DNA from: Pseudomonas asturiensis
GTDB lineage: Bacteria > Pseudomonadota > Gammaproteobacteria > Pseudomonadales > Pseudomonadaceae
Length of the DNA: 64,000 nt
Direction: 5' to 3'
Assembly (NCBI RefSeq): GCF_900143095.1
Contig: NZ_FRDA01000006.1
Location: 273,150-337,149 of the forward strand
The notes below the pieces were generated by a model. It saw only the letters and a list, made by a program, of their open reading frames with translations. It did not search any database and was not told the DNA's origin. Shown in pieces: positions 38,548-49,000 of this stretch. The stretch's first letter is position 1. Each line of letters begins with the position of its first letter. The position numbers were made by a program, and so were the translations under genes.

Positions 38548-39813
38548 ATGGTCACTTTCACACTACCCCCTGTGGATGGCACCCGGGTTGCGCAAGCTCC
38601 ACAAGAGCATGACGTTGCCCCTCGCTTATTGCCCGCCAAGGTATTGCACAATGATGCCGAAGCGATTGCTGCTGCCCATGCACTGGCTGCAGCAGCAAAA
38701 GCGCAAGCCTCCAGGCGCGATCAAGAGCGGTTGCTGCCCTGGCCGGAAATTGAGCAGTTCACGCACAGCGGGCTGGGCAGCATTTCCATTCCGCGCGCCT
38801 ATGGCGGCCCAGAGGTGTCGTTCGTCACGGTTGCCGAGGTGTTCCGGATCATCTCGGCGGCCGATCCTGCACTGGGACAAATCCCGCAGAATCAGTTCGG
38901 CATCCTGCATTTGCTGCAAGGCACCGCCAGCGAACAGCAGAAGAAAGTGCTATTCAAAAGCGTGCTGGACGGCTGGCGCATCGGTAACGCCGGGCCTGAG
39001 CGCGGCACCAAAAACACCCTGGACCTTAAAGCCCGAATCACCGCCGACGATAATCGCTTCGTAATCAGTGGCCAGAAGTTCTACTCCACCGGGGCGCTCT
39101 TCGCCCATTGGGTCGCCGTCAAGGCACTGGACGACGAAGGCCGGCAGGTCATGGCGTTCGTCAAGCGCGGCACGCCGGGCCTGCGCATCGTCGATGACTG
39201 GTCAGGCTTTGGCCAACGCACCACGGCCAGCGGCACCGTACTGCTCGATAACGTACCGGTCGAGGCAGAGCACGTGGTCGCCAACTGGCGACTGTCTTTG
39301 ACGCCCAACATTCAAGGTGCCGTATCGCAGCTGATTCAGGCCGCCATCGACGCAGGCATCGCACGCGGCGCTATCGACGATGCCATTGCCTTTGTCCGGG
39401 ATCGCTCCAGGCCGTGGATCGACGCCAAAGTCGAGCGCGCCAGTGACGACCTGTATGTGATCGCCGACATCGGCAAGCTCAAACTCGAACTGCACGCGGC
39501 TGAGGCCCTGTTGCGCAAGGCCGGACAGGTTCTGGACGAGGTCAGCGCCTTCCCCATCGACGAACAGTCCGCCGCCCTTGCGTCCATTGCCGTGGCGCGC
39601 GCCAAAGTGCTGACCACCGAAGTCTCGTTGCAGGCCAGTGAAAAGCTGTTCGAGCTGGCGGGCAGCCGAGCGACGCTGGCCGAATTCAACCTTGATCGTC
39701 ACTGGCGCAATGCACGTGTCCACACGCTGCACGATCCGGTGCGCTGGAAATACCACGCCGTCGGCACCTGGCATTTGAACGGCACCCTGCCCGCTCGCCA
39801 TTCCTGGATCTGA
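38548..39813 (+). CDS. SfnB-family sulfur acquisition oxidoreductase (acyl-CoA dehydrogenase fold)
   Basis: Flavoprotein of the SfnB/DszC group; relatives oxygenate or dehydrogenate organosulfur compounds under sulfate limitation. The ATG at 38548 (MVTFTLPPVDGTRVA) has ACGAGG upstream and gives 421 residues; 16 upstream codons are extension. Family motifs: SGLGSISIPRAYGGPEVSF (about 72-90), GQIPQNQFGILHLL (about 110), GQKFYSTGALFAHWVAVKA (about 173), and the C-terminal RHWRNARVHTLHDP (written DRHWRNARVHTLHDPVRWKY, about 385-404). It starts a three-gene oxidase unit, 25 bp before its paralogue. Confidence 0.85.
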   Translation: MVTFTLPPVDGTRVAQAPQEHDVAPRLLPAKVLHNDAEAIAAAHALAAAAKAQASRRDQERLLPWPEIEQFTHSGLGSISIPRAYGGPEVSFVTVAEVFRIISAADPALGQIPQNQFGILHLLQGTASEQQKKVLFKSVLDGWRIGNAGPERGTKNTLDLKARITADDNRFVISGQKFYSTGALFAHWVAVKALDDEGRQVMAFVKRGTPGLRIVDDWSGFGQRTTASGTVLLDNVPVEAEHVVANWRLSLTPNIQGAVSQLIQAAIDAGIARGAIDDAIAFVRDRSRPWIDAKVERASDDLYVIADIGKLKLELHAAEALLRKAGQVLDEVSAFPIDEQSAALASIAVARAKVLTTEVSLQASEKLFELAGSRATLAEFNLDRHWRNARVHTLHDPVRWKYHAVGTWHLNGTLPARHSWI

Positions 39814-39838
39814 ACCAGACCACTGGAGCACACCTTTC

Positions 39839-41044
39839 ATGAGTTTCAATCCACAGGCGCGCGACTACGCAGCGCTGATCACCCATGACGCCCAGGCCCT
39901 GCAGGTCGCCCGCGAACTGGCCGAACACTTCAAGACCGAAAGCGCCGTGCGCGACCGCGAACGACGCTTGCCACATGCCGAACTGGCGCTGTTCAGTCAG
40001 TCGGGGCTGTGGGGCATCAGCGTACCGAAAGCCTTTGGCGGTGCGGGCGTGTCTTCAGTGACTCTGGCCAAGGTCATTGCCCTGATCTCCGAAGCCGATG
40101 GCTCCCTGGGGCAGATTCCACAGAACCATTTCTACGCCCTTGAGGTGCTGCGCGTGAACGGCAGCCCGCAGCAGCAAAAGCGCCTGTACGCCGAAGCGCT
40201 GGCGGGCCAGCGTTTCGGCAGCGCACTGGCCGAACTGGGCACCAAAACAGCACACGACCGCACCACACGCCTGATGCGTGAAGGCAGCGGCTATCGCATC
40301 AACGGGCGCAAGTTCTATGCGACCGGTGCGCTGTATGCGCAGCGCATTCCGACCTCGGTGATCGACGACGACGGCATTCAGCAACTGGCGTTCGTGCCGC
40401 ACGACAGTGCGGGCCTGACAGTCATCGACGACTGGAGCGGTTTCGGCCAGCGCACCACGGGCAGCGGTTCGGTGGCGTTCAACAACGTATACGTTGATCA
40501 ACAGGACGTCGTGCCTTTCCAGAGCGCCTTCGAGCGCCCGACCACGGTCGGCCCGCTGGCGCAGATTCTCCACGCAGCCATCGACACCGGCATCGCCCGC
40601 GCGGCCTTCGAAGACGCGCTGACCTTTGTTCGCACGCGCACCCGGCCGTGGATCGACTCAGGCATCGACAAGGCCGTGGACGATCCGCTGACCCTGCACA
40701 GCTTCGGCAGGCTCGGCATTCGCCTGCACGCCGCCGAGGCCTTGCTGGAGCGCGCGGGTGAGTATCTGGATCGTGCGCAGGCTGACAGCAACGCCGACAC
40801 CGTTGCCGCCGCGTCCATCGCCGTCGCGGAAGCGCGCGCCATCAGCACCGAGATTTCCCTGGCAGCAGGCAGCACCCTCTTCGAACTGGCGGGCAGTCAA
40901 TCGACGCTCGCCGAGCATGGCCTGGATCGCCACTGGCGCAACGCTCGCGTGCACACATTGCACGATCCGGTGCGCTGGAAATTCCACGCCATCGGCAACT
41001 ATTACCTCAACGACACCCACCCTCCCTTGCGGGGGACGATCTGA
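39839..41044 (+). CDS. SfnB-family sulfur acquisition oxidoreductase, second copy
   Basis: 401 residues, clearly paralogous to the preceding protein: SGLWGISVPKAFGGAGVSS, GQIPQNHFYALEVL, GRKFYATGALYAQR, DDWSGFGQRTTGSG and DRHWRNARVHTLHDPVRWKF align motif for motif. The ACAD-like flavin site regions are conserved. The stop codon shares one base with the start of the downstream flavin monooxygenase, so the two are coupled. Substrate not known; the pairing with a DszA/NtaA-type enzyme resembles the division of labour between DszC and DszA. Confidence 0.86.
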   Translation: MSFNPQARDYAALITHDAQALQVARELAEHFKTESAVRDRERRLPHAELALFSQSGLWGISVPKAFGGAGVSSVTLAKVIALISEADGSLGQIPQNHFYALEVLRVNGSPQQQKRLYAEALAGQRFGSALAELGTKTAHDRTTRLMREGSGYRINGRKFYATGALYAQRIPTSVIDDDGIQQLAFVPHDSAGLTVIDDWSGFGQRTTGSGSVAFNNVYVDQQDVVPFQSAFERPTTVGPLAQILHAAIDTGIARAAFEDALTFVRTRTRPWIDSGIDKAVDDPLTLHSFGRLGIRLHAAEALLERAGEYLDRAQADSNADTVAAASIAVAEARAISTEISLAAGSTLFELAGSQSTLAEHGLDRHWRNARVHTLHDPVRWKFHAIGNYYLNDTHPPLRGTI

Positions 41045-42420
41045 TGGCGCGCAAGAAGATCCTGCTCAACGCCTTCAACATGAACTGCATCGGCCATATC
41101 AACCATGGCCTGTGGACGCACCCGCGTGACACGTCCACGCAGTTCAACAGCCTGGAATACTGGACCGATCTGGCGAAGCTGCTGGAGCGCGGCCTGTTCG
41201 ACGGGCTGTTCATCGCCGATATCGTCGGGGTGTACGACATTTATCAGAATTCAGTGGACGTCACGCTCAAGGAGGCGATTCAGTTGCCGGTCAACGACCC
41301 GTTGCTGCTGGTGTCGGCCATGGCGGGCGTCACCAGGCACCTGGGGTTCGGCCTGACCGCCAACCTGACGTACGACGCGCCTTATCTGTTCGCCCGACGC
41401 ATGTCCACGCTCGATCATCTGAGCCGTGGCCGGGTCGGCTGGAACATCGTGACCGGTTACCTGGACAGCGCAGCACGGGCCATGGGCCTGAGCGAACAGG
41501 TGGAACACGACCGACGCTACGACCAGGCCGACGAGTACCTGGAGGTGCTCTACAAGCTCTGGGAAGGGAGTTGGGAGGACGGTGCAGTGATCAATGATCG
41601 CGAGCAACGCGTTTACGCCCAGCCAGGCAAGGTTCACAAAGTGCGGCACGCAGGCGAGTTCTATCAGGTCGAGGGCTATCACCTGTGCGAGCCCTCGCCA
41701 CAGCGCACGCCAGTGCTGTTTCAAGCGGGCAGCTCGGAGCGTGGTTTGCAGTTCGCCGGGCAGAACGCCGAGTGCGTGTTCATCAGCGGACAGAACAAGG
41801 CCTCGACCCGCGAGCAGGTGGACAAGGTGCGCGCCAGCGCCGTGCAGGCCGGGCGCAACCCCGACGACATCAAGGTGTTCATGGGCCTGAACGTGATCGT
41901 CGCTGCGACCCAGGCGCTGGCACAAGAAAAACAGGCCGAGTATCGCCGCCACGCCAGCGCCGAAGCAGGCGTGGCGCACTTTGCGGCGTCCACCGGGATC
42001 GATTTCGCGCAGTACGAACTGGATGAGCCCATTCAGTACGTGAAGAGCAACGCTATTCAGTCGGCGACCAGGAACCTGAAAAACAATGACTGGACCCGCC
42101 AGAAACTGCTCGATCAGCACGCCTTGGGCGGCCGCTACATCACAGTGATCGGCTCGCCTGAACAGGTCGCCGACGAGCTGGAATCGTGGATCGCCGAAAC
42201 CGGCCTAGACGGCTTCAACCTGACCCGCATCGTCACCCCGGAAAGCTACGAAGACTTCATCGATCTGGTGATCCCCGAACTGCAACGCCGAGGGTCGTAC
42301 AAGACCGCGTATGAAGACGGCAGCCTGCGCAAAAAACTGTTCCCCCAAGGTACCGACCGCCTCCCGCCGCAGCACGCGGGCGCCGGTTATCGGCAGGGCA
42401 ACACAGGTTATGCCGAATAG
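41044..42420 (+). CDS. NtaA/SnaA/DszA-family FMNH2-dependent monooxygenase
   Basis: 458-residue luciferase-like monooxygenase. Start MARKKILLNAFNMNCIGHIN; the hallmark LDHLSRGRVGWNIVTGYLDS (about 121-140) and VLFQAGSSERGLQFAGQNAE (about 223) are clear, as is the C-terminal GRYITVIGSPEQVADELESW. It needs a flavin reductase, which is not encoded nearby. Related to, but not a close copy of, the protein at 24792-26117. Together with the two SfnB-like proteins and the following MetQNI-type transporter it forms an organosulfur uptake and desulfurisation unit; the actual sulfur source is not deducible here. Confidence 0.88.
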   Translation: MARKKILLNAFNMNCIGHINHGLWTHPRDTSTQFNSLEYWTDLAKLLERGLFDGLFIADIVGVYDIYQNSVDVTLKEAIQLPVNDPLLLVSAMAGVTRHLGFGLTANLTYDAPYLFARRMSTLDHLSRGRVGWNIVTGYLDSAARAMGLSEQVEHDRRYDQADEYLEVLYKLWEGSWEDGAVINDREQRVYAQPGKVHKVRHAGEFYQVEGYHLCEPSPQRTPVLFQAGSSERGLQFAGQNAECVFISGQNKASTREQVDKVRASAVQAGRNPDDIKVFMGLNVIVAATQALAQEKQAEYRRHASAEAGVAHFAASTGIDFAQYELDEPIQYVKSNAIQSATRNLKNNDWTRQKLLDQHALGGRYITVIGSPEQVADELESWIAETGLDGFNLTRIVTPESYEDFIDLVIPELQRRGSYKTAYEDGSLRKKLFPQGTDRLPPQHAGAGYRQGNTGYAE

Positions 42421-42422
42421 CC

Positions 42423-42487
42423 ACAGCCTCTGGGAGCAACCGGGCTTGTACTGAATAACGACAACCCGTGGGAGGAACAGAGGCTGT
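42423..42487. repeat. 65-bp inverted repeat after the monooxygenase gene
   Basis: ACAGCCTCTG (42423-42432) and CAGAGGCTGT (42478-42487) are exact complements 45 bp apart, with an internal weaker CGGG...CCCG pairing. Probably a decayed REP twin directly upstream of the intact one. Confidence 0.6.
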
Positions 42488-42502
42488 ACCCAATAGCTAA
42501 AA

Positions 42503-42598
42503 CCTGTGGGAGCGAGCTTGCTCGCGAAGGCCATTTTTCAAACGCTACGCCTCTAGCGCCTGCATCGGCCCGTTCGCGAGCGGGCTCGCTCCCACAGG
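42503..42598. repeat. twin REP before the MetQ-like gene
   Basis: CCTGTGGGAGCGAGCTTGCT and AGCGGGCTCGCTCCCACAGG in inverted order, 96 bp in total, lying between the monooxygenase and transporter genes, 43 bp before the MetQ-like start. Confidence 0.9.
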
Positions 42599-42641
42599 AT
42601 GTTGATCATCTCAATAACCCGTCATTTCAACGGAATGCACC

Positions 42642-43430
42642 ATGACCAAAACCTTCGCAGCCCTGGCCTTTGGCCTGTTGACCCTGACCGCTCACGCCGC
42701 CGACGCGCCTTTAAAGGTCGGCACCACCGCAGCCTTCGCCATTCCGCTTGAGGCCGCCGTCGAGGAGGCGGGCAAGCAGGGCCTGAAGGTCGAGCTGGTC
42801 GAGTTCACCGACTGGATCGCACCCAACGTCACCCTCGCGGCAGGCGACATCGACGTGAACTACTTTCAGCACATTCCCTTCCTGACCAACGCCAACGAAG
42901 CCGCAGGTTTCGGCCTGGTGCCGTACGCGCCGGGCATCATCAACAACGTCGGGCTGTACTCGAAAAAGTACAAAAGCTTCGACGAGTTGCCGGTTGGCGC
43001 AACCGTGGCCATCGCCAACGACCCGATCAACAGCGGGCGCGGCCTGCAATTGCTGGCCAAGGCCGGGCTGATCACGCTCAAGCAAGGCGTCGGCTACAAG
43101 GCGACCGAAGACGACATCACCGCCAACCCGAAAAAACTCAAGCTCATCCAGGTCGAGGCCGTGCAGCTGGTACGCGCCTACGACGACGCCGATCTGGTGC
43201 AGGGCTACCCGGCCTACATTCGCCTGGCCAAGACCTTCCCGGCCGATTCGGCGATCCTGTTCGACGGCATGGATCACCCTGAGTACGTCATCCAGTTCGT
43301 GATCAAGCCCGAGCGCAAGGACGATCCGCGCCTGGCGAAGTTCGTCGACATCTACCAGCACTCGCCGGTGGTCCGGGCCGCGCTGGACAAGGTCAACGGC
43401 AAGCTCTATCAGGTGGGGTGGAAAGAATGA
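42642..43430 (+). CDS. MetQ/NlpA-family ABC transporter substrate-binding protein
   Basis: 262-residue binding protein of the methionine-type importer family. It has a type I signal peptide ([21 protein letters not shown]) and lacks the lipobox cysteine usually found in MetQ. The NlpA core is seen as [40 protein letters not shown] and [16 protein letters not shown], then [20 protein letters not shown]. Being soluble and coupled to sulfur oxidases, it may bind methionine derivatives or another small sulfur compound. Overlaps the ATPase gene by 4 bp. Confidence 0.88.
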   Translation: MTKTFAALAFGLLTLTAHAADAPLKVGTTAAFAIPLEAAVEEAGKQGLKVELVEFTDWIAPNVTLAAGDIDVNYFQHIPFLTNANEAAGFGLVPYAPGIINNVGLYSKKYKSFDELPVGATVAIANDPINSGRGLQLLAKAGLITLKQGVGYKATEDDITANPKKLKLIQVEAVQLVRAYDDADLVQGYPAYIRLAKTFPADSAILFDGMDHPEYVIQFVIKPERKDDPRLAKFVDIYQHSPVVRAALDKVNGKLYQVGWKE

Positions 43431-44548
43431 CGGCCATCGCTCAGCGACAATGGACGCCGGACGTCAAACCTTCGGCGCGACAGACCGAGCTGCACCCGGA
43501 CCTGAACCATGCACACGTGCGCTTCATCAACCTGGGCAAGACCTATCAGGGCCGACAAGGCCCGGTGGAGGCGCTGGGCAACATCGATCTGGCGATCCAG
43601 CGCGGCGAAATCTTCGGCATCATCGGCCGCAGTGGCGCGGGCAAGTCGTCGCTGATCCGCACCATCAACCGTCTGGAACAGCCCAGCAGCGGCCGGGTGT
43701 TGATCGATCAGGTGGACATCGGCGACTTCAACGAAGACAAGCTGGTAGAGCTGCGCCGTCGCATCGGCATGATCTTCCAGCACTTCAACCTGATGTCGGC
43801 CAAGACCGTCTGGAAGAACGTCGAGCTGCCGCTCAAGGTCGCAGGCGTGCCCAAGGAGCAACGTCGGCGCAAGGTCGCAGAACTGCTGGAACTGGTGGGT
43901 TTGCAGGACAAACACAACGCCTATCCCGCGCAGTTGTCCGGTGGTCAGAAGCAGCGCGTCGGCATCGCCCGCGCGCTGGTGCACGACCCGGCCATTCTGC
44001 TGTGTGACGAGGCCACCTCGGCGCTCGACCCGGAAACCACGCAGTCGATTCTTTCGTTGTTACGTGAAATCAATCAGCGATTGGGCCTGACAATCATCCT
44101 GATCACCCACGAGATGGCCGTGATCCGGGAAATCTGCGACCGCGTGGTGGTGCTCGAGCGCGGCCAGATCGTTGAACAAGGCCCGGTCTGGCAAGTGTTC
44201 GGCAACCCTCAACACCAGGTCAGCAAAACCCTGCTGGCGCCGTTGCAACACGCGTTGCCCGAGGACCTGCAGGCTCGCTTGCAGCAGCAGCCCTCTGACA
44301 AACACTCAAGCGTCGTGCTCGACCTGCAGTTCACCGGCAGCACGGCCCAGGAGCCTGACTTGTCTGCGCTGTTCAGCGCATTCGGCGGGCGCGTCAGTTT
44401 GTTGCATGGCGGTGTAGAGCGCATTCAAGGCCGTGCGCTGGGACACCTTTTGCTCGCCATCAGCCATTCGCCGTTGTCCGTCGAAGAGCTGCTCACTCGC
44501 GCCCGCACGCAGGCGCAACACGCACAGGTATTGGGTTATGTGGCTTGA
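43427..44548 (+). CDS. metN: MetN-type ABC transporter ATP-binding protein
   Basis: ATPase of a methionine-type importer, 373 residues from the ATG at 43427 that overlaps the upstream stop. A 25-residue N-terminal extension precedes the nucleotide-binding domain with Walker [11 protein letters not shown]-loop [15 protein letters not shown], signature LSGGQKQR and Walker [17 protein letters not shown]. The C-terminal about 100 residues ([20 protein letters not shown] onward) are the NIL regulatory domain that in MetN binds L-methionine and inhibits transport. Its end overlaps metI by 11 bp. Confidence 0.9.
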   Translation: MTAIAQRQWTPDVKPSARQTELHPDLNHAHVRFINLGKTYQGRQGPVEALGNIDLAIQRGEIFGIIGRSGAGKSSLIRTINRLEQPSSGRVLIDQVDIGDFNEDKLVELRRRIGMIFQHFNLMSAKTVWKNVELPLKVAGVPKEQRRRKVAELLELVGLQDKHNAYPAQLSGGQKQRVGIARALVHDPAILLCDEATSALDPETTQSILSLLREINQRLGLTIILITHEMAVIREICDRVVVLERGQIVEQGPVWQVFGNPQHQVSKTLLAPLQHALPEDLQARLQQQPSDKHSSVVLDLQFTGSTAQEPDLSALFSAFGGRVSLLHGGVERIQGRALGHLLLAISHSPLSVEELLTRARTQAQHAQVLGYVA

Positions 44549-45182
44549 TCGTTTGTGGCAAGGGATTATCGACACGTTCCTGATGGTGGGGGTGTCATCG
44601 CTGCTTGCGCTGATTCTGGGCATCCCGCTGGCGGTGATTCTGGTCACCAGCGGCAAGGGCGGGATTTTCGAAGCGCCTAACGTCAACCGCGTGCTGGGCG
44701 CGTTCGTCAACATCTTCCGCTCTGTGCCGTTTCTGATTCTGATGGTCGCGCTGATACCTTTCACCCGACTGATCGTCGGCACGACGTACGGGGTCTGGGC
44801 CGCCGTCGTCCCGCTGACCATTGCCGCCACGCCGTTCTTCGCACGCATCGCTGAAGTCAGCTTGCGCGAAGTGGACCACGGCCTGATCGAAGCCGCGCAG
44901 GCCATGGGCTGCCGCCGCTGGCACATCATCTGGCACGTGCTGTTGCCCGAAGCGCTGCCGGGCATTGTCGGCGGCTTCACCATCACCCTGGTGACCATGA
45001 TCAACTCCTCAGCCATGGCGGGCGCAATAGGCGCGGGCGGCCTGGGCGACATCGCCTATCGCTACGGCTATCAGCGTTTCGACACGCAAGTGATGCTGAC
45101 CGTGATCGTATTGCTGGTGGTGCTGGTGGCCGTCATTCAACTGGGTGGGGACAGGTTGGCGGTGCGATTGAACAAGCGCTGA
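44538..45182 (+). CDS. metI: MetI-type ABC transporter permease
   Basis: 214-residue inner-membrane permease. The ATG at 44538 ([20 protein letters not shown]) overlaps the end of metN; the longer open frame is an extension inside metN. Five membrane segments are evident, with the EAA-type loop [20 protein letters not shown] (about 117-136) and the MetI motif [19 protein letters not shown] near the C-terminus. Confidence 0.92.
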   Translation: MWLDRLWQGIIDTFLMVGVSSLLALILGIPLAVILVTSGKGGIFEAPNVNRVLGAFVNIFRSVPFLILMVALIPFTRLIVGTTYGVWAAVVPLTIAATPFFARIAEVSLREVDHGLIEAAQAMGCRRWHIIWHVLLPEALPGIVGGFTITLVTMINSSAMAGAIGAGGLGDIAYRYGYQRFDTQVMLTVIVLLVVLVAVIQLGGDRLAVRLNKR

Positions 45183-45227
45183 CGGTCCGGGGTATATTGG
45201 CGGCCTTCCCGGACCGGACCGCCTTTG

Positions 45228-45854
45228 ATGAAACTCGATCCCCAGACCCTCGCCCAGATCACCACGACCACGGTGGAACATTACAACCGTGTTGCCGACG
45301 ACTTCCGCGAAGGGACGCGGGACCATGACGTCAGCCAGAACATCGACGCGCTGTTGCGCCATATCGAAGGACCGACGCCGTGGCAGATTCTGGATTTCGG
45401 CTGCGGACCGGGGCGTGATCTGAAGACCTTCACGTCGATGGGTCATGTCGCGGTCGGGTTGGACGGCTCCGAGCGCTTTGCCGAAATGGCACGCAGCGAA
45501 ACCGGTTGCGAGGTGCTACAGCAAAACTTCCTCGAACTCGACCTGCCGCCCGCGCGCTTCGACGGCATCTTCGCCAACGCCGTGCTGTTCCACGTGCCGC
45601 GTCAGGAACTGCCACGCGTACTGCTTCAACTGCACGCCACGCTCAAGCCTGGCGGTGTGCTGTTCAGCTCCAACCCGCGTGGGCAGAACCAGGAAGGCTG
45701 GAGCGGTGAGCGCTACGGCGCCTACCACGACCTGGAATCATGGCGCGCCTTGCTGACCGAAGCCGGGTTCGTCGAACTGGAACACTACTACCGCCCCGCC
45801 GGACTGCCACGAGAGCAACAGCCATGGCTGGCGAGCGTCTGGCGCAGGGTGTAA
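45228..45854 (+). CDS. class I SAM-dependent methyltransferase
   Basis: 208-residue soluble enzyme with a Rossmann methyltransferase core. The SAM-binding motif I is ILDFGCGPGRDLKTF (about 52-66), motif II VGLDGS (about 75), and FDGIFANAVLFHV (about 108) precedes PGGVLFSSNPRG. Start at ATG 45228; a TTG directly before it is not needed. It follows metI by 45 bp and may be in the same transcript. Substrate unknown. Confidence 0.85.
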   Translation: MKLDPQTLAQITTTTVEHYNRVADDFREGTRDHDVSQNIDALLRHIEGPTPWQILDFGCGPGRDLKTFTSMGHVAVGLDGSERFAEMARSETGCEVLQQNFLELDLPPARFDGIFANAVLFHVPRQELPRVLLQLHATLKPGGVLFSSNPRGQNQEGWSGERYGAYHDLESWRALLTEAGFVELEHYYRPAGLPREQQPWLASVWRRV

Positions 45855-45920
45855 GCCGACGGTTTTCAAAGAAGCACAATACTCTGTGAGATACAGCATG
45901 GGCTGCAGCTGACATCAAAC

Positions 45921-46008
45921 TGTGGGAGGCGGCTTGCCGGCGATAGCGTCCATTCGGTCGCTGATATGGCGCTTCAAAAACCGCATCGCCGGCAAGCCGC
46001 CTCCCACA
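45921..46008. repeat. twin REP between the methyltransferase and RND pump genes
   Basis: TGTGGGAGGCGGCTTGCCGG and GGCAAGCCGCCTCCCACA in inverted order over 88 bp; same size and type as the element at 24673-24760. It separates two convergent genes and may act as their shared 3' structure. Confidence 0.9.
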
Positions 46009-46046
46009 AAAATCGCATCCGACTCCATAGCCTGCGCGCGGCTCAC

Positions 46047-49000
46047 TCAATGCCCCGTCGCCAGCTCCCCACTTTGCTCCTTCTTCTCATCGGCCTCACG
46101 ACGCTGTGCTTCGGTCGGTTCCTTGATCCTGTACCAGGCCACATACAGCGCCGGCAGGAACAACAGCGTCAGCAGCGTGGCGATGATGATGCCGCCGATC
46201 ATGGCGTAGGCCATCGGCCCCCAGAACACTTCCCGCGCAATCGGGATCATGCCCAGGCTCGCTGCCGCAGCGGTCAGCAGGATCGGGCGGCGGCGGTGTT
46301 CGGTCGCTTCGACCACGGCATCCCACGGCAGATAGCCGCTGCGTTCGTAGGCGTCGATCTGGGTCACCAGAATCACCGAGTTGCGGATGATGATCCCGAT
46401 CAACGCCAGCACGCCCAGAATCGCCACGAAGCCCAACGGCGTACCGGTCGGGATCAGTGCCAGCACCACACCAATCAACCCCAGCGGCGCGACGCTGGCG
46501 ACCAGGAACATCTTCTGCACGCTGTGCAGCTGGATCATCAGGAACGTCGCCATCAGGAACAGCATCAACGGCACCACGCTGGCAATCGGGCCTTGCGCCT
46601 TGCTGCTTTCTTCCACGGTGCCGCCGGTCGCGACCTTGTAGCCCACCGGCAGACCAGAGGCGAATTTCTCGATCTCGGGCTTCAACTGCTTGACCAGATC
46701 CGTTGGCTGAATCTCGTCGCGCACGGCACCTTTCACGGTGATGGTCGGCTTGCGATCACGACGCCACACCAGCGGCTGCTCAAGCTCATAGCCGACGGTC
46801 GCAAACGCCAGCAACGGAATGGACGCCCCGCTCGGCGTGACGATCTGCAGGTTCTGCAGGGTTTCCGGCGTGCCACGTTCGGCGTCTTCGGCGCGGCCGA
46901 CCACGTTGATCAGGTAGATATCGTCACGCACCTGGGTCACGGCCGATCCGCTGACCACGCTGTTCATCAGGTTGGCCACGTCCTCGGAAGACAAGCCTAG
47001 CTGCCGCGCCTTGTCCTGATTGATGTCGATGCGCAACACCTTGCCCGGCTCATTCCAGTCGTAGATCACCTCACCCACATGCGGATTCTGATCCAGCAGC
47101 GTGGCCAGTTCGATGGCGTGCTGACGCACCTTGTCGACGTCCTCGCCGCTGACGCGGTACTGCAACGGACGCCCGACCGGCGGCCCCATTTCCAGCGGCT
47201 GCACGTAGGCGCCGATGCCGACGAAATCGTCACGCAAACGCTTCTGCAGGCGCGCCGTCAATGCACCACGCTCTTCCAGGCCTTTGCTGACAATCACCAA
47301 CTGGGCATAAAACGGGTTTTCCAGCTGCTGGTCCAGCGGCAGGTAGAAGCGCAACGCCCCCTGGCCGATGTAGGTGCTCCAGCGCTCGATGTCCGGGTCG
47401 TCCTTGAGGCTTGCCTCGAAGCGATCGACCACCTTGCGGGTCTCGTTGATCGAAGCGTTTTGCGGCAGGTTCAGGTCAACCAGAATCTCCGGCCGGTCAG
47501 ACGAGGGGAAGAACTGGCTCTGCACGAACTGCATGGAAAACAGCGACCCGGCAAACAGTGCCAGCGTGATGCCAATCGCCAGCCAGCGATGGCGCATCGC
47601 CCAGACCATGCTGCTGTTGAAGGCCCGACCGACACGGCCCGGTTCTTCGGACTTGGGTTTGACCTTGCTGCTCAGAATATGAACGCCGATCACTGGCGCG
47701 AACAGCACGGCGACCACCCAGGACACCAGCATTGCCACAGCGATCACCGCAAACAGCGTGAAGGTGTATTCCCCGGCCGAACTGGAGTTCAGGCCAATGG
47801 GCACGAAACCCGCCACCGTCACCAGCGTACCGGTCAGCATCGGGAAGGCCGTGGAGGTGTAGGCGTAGGTCGCCGCCTGCTCCTTGGTCTCGCCCATTTC
47901 CAGCCGCGTGACCATCATCTCGACAGTGATCATCGCGTCGTCCACCAGCAAGCCCAAGGCGATGATCAGTGCGCCGAGTGAGATGCGCTGCATGGTGATG
48001 CCGCTGTATTCCATGAACACGAACACCATCGCCAGCACCAGCGGAATGGAGCACGCCACCACCAGACCGGCGCGCATCCCGAGGCTGATGAAGCTGACCA
48101 CCAGTACGATAATCACTGCTTCGAACAAAGCACTGGTAAAACCGCCGACGGCCTTGTCTACCACCTCGGCCTGATCCGACACTTTGTGCACGCCAACGCC
48201 CACCGGCAGTTCGGCCGTGGTGGCGTCCATGCGCGCATGCAGGGCCTTGCCGAAGGCCTGAATGTTGCCGCCCTTCTGCATCGCGATGGCCAGACCAATG
48301 GCAGGCTTGCCGTCGTAGCGAAACAGTGACCTGGGCGGGTCGGTGTAGCCACGGGTGATGTCGGCGATATCACTCAAGCGGTAGAAACGGTCATTGAGGC
48401 GCAGGTTGACGGCCGCCAGGTCTTTCTCGGAAGCGAACTGCCCGGAGGTCCGCACCGAAATTCGCTCCGGCCCGGCCTCGATAACGCCCGCAGGCGTTAC
48501 CGCATTCTGCGCCTGCAGACTCTGCACGACCTGTCGCTGATCAAGCCCCAGAGCGGCCAGCTTGCGGGTCGAGAAATTCAGGTAAATCACTTCGTCCTGC
48601 TGGCCGATCATCTCGACCTTGCCGAGCCCCGGCACTTCGCGGATGTCAGCACGGACCTTCTCGACGTAGTCGCGCAACTGACGCATCGAGAAGCCGTCCG
48701 CCGTGAACGCGTAGATAGAGCCGTACACGTCGCCGAATTCATCGTTAAACGAAGGACCTTGCAAGCCCTGAGGAAACTGCCCACGAATGTCGTCGATCTT
48801 CTTGCGCACCTGATACCAGATTTCCGGTATCCCTTTGGCATCCGTGGTGTCTCGCAGGAACACCATCACGGTCGATTCGCCGGGCCGGGTGTAGCTTTTC
48901 ACGTAGTCCAGCGAGTCCAGCTCTTCGAGTTTCTTCTCGATGCGGTCGGTCACTTGCTCCAGCGTTTCGTCCATGGTCGCGCCCGGCCAGCGGGTCTGGA

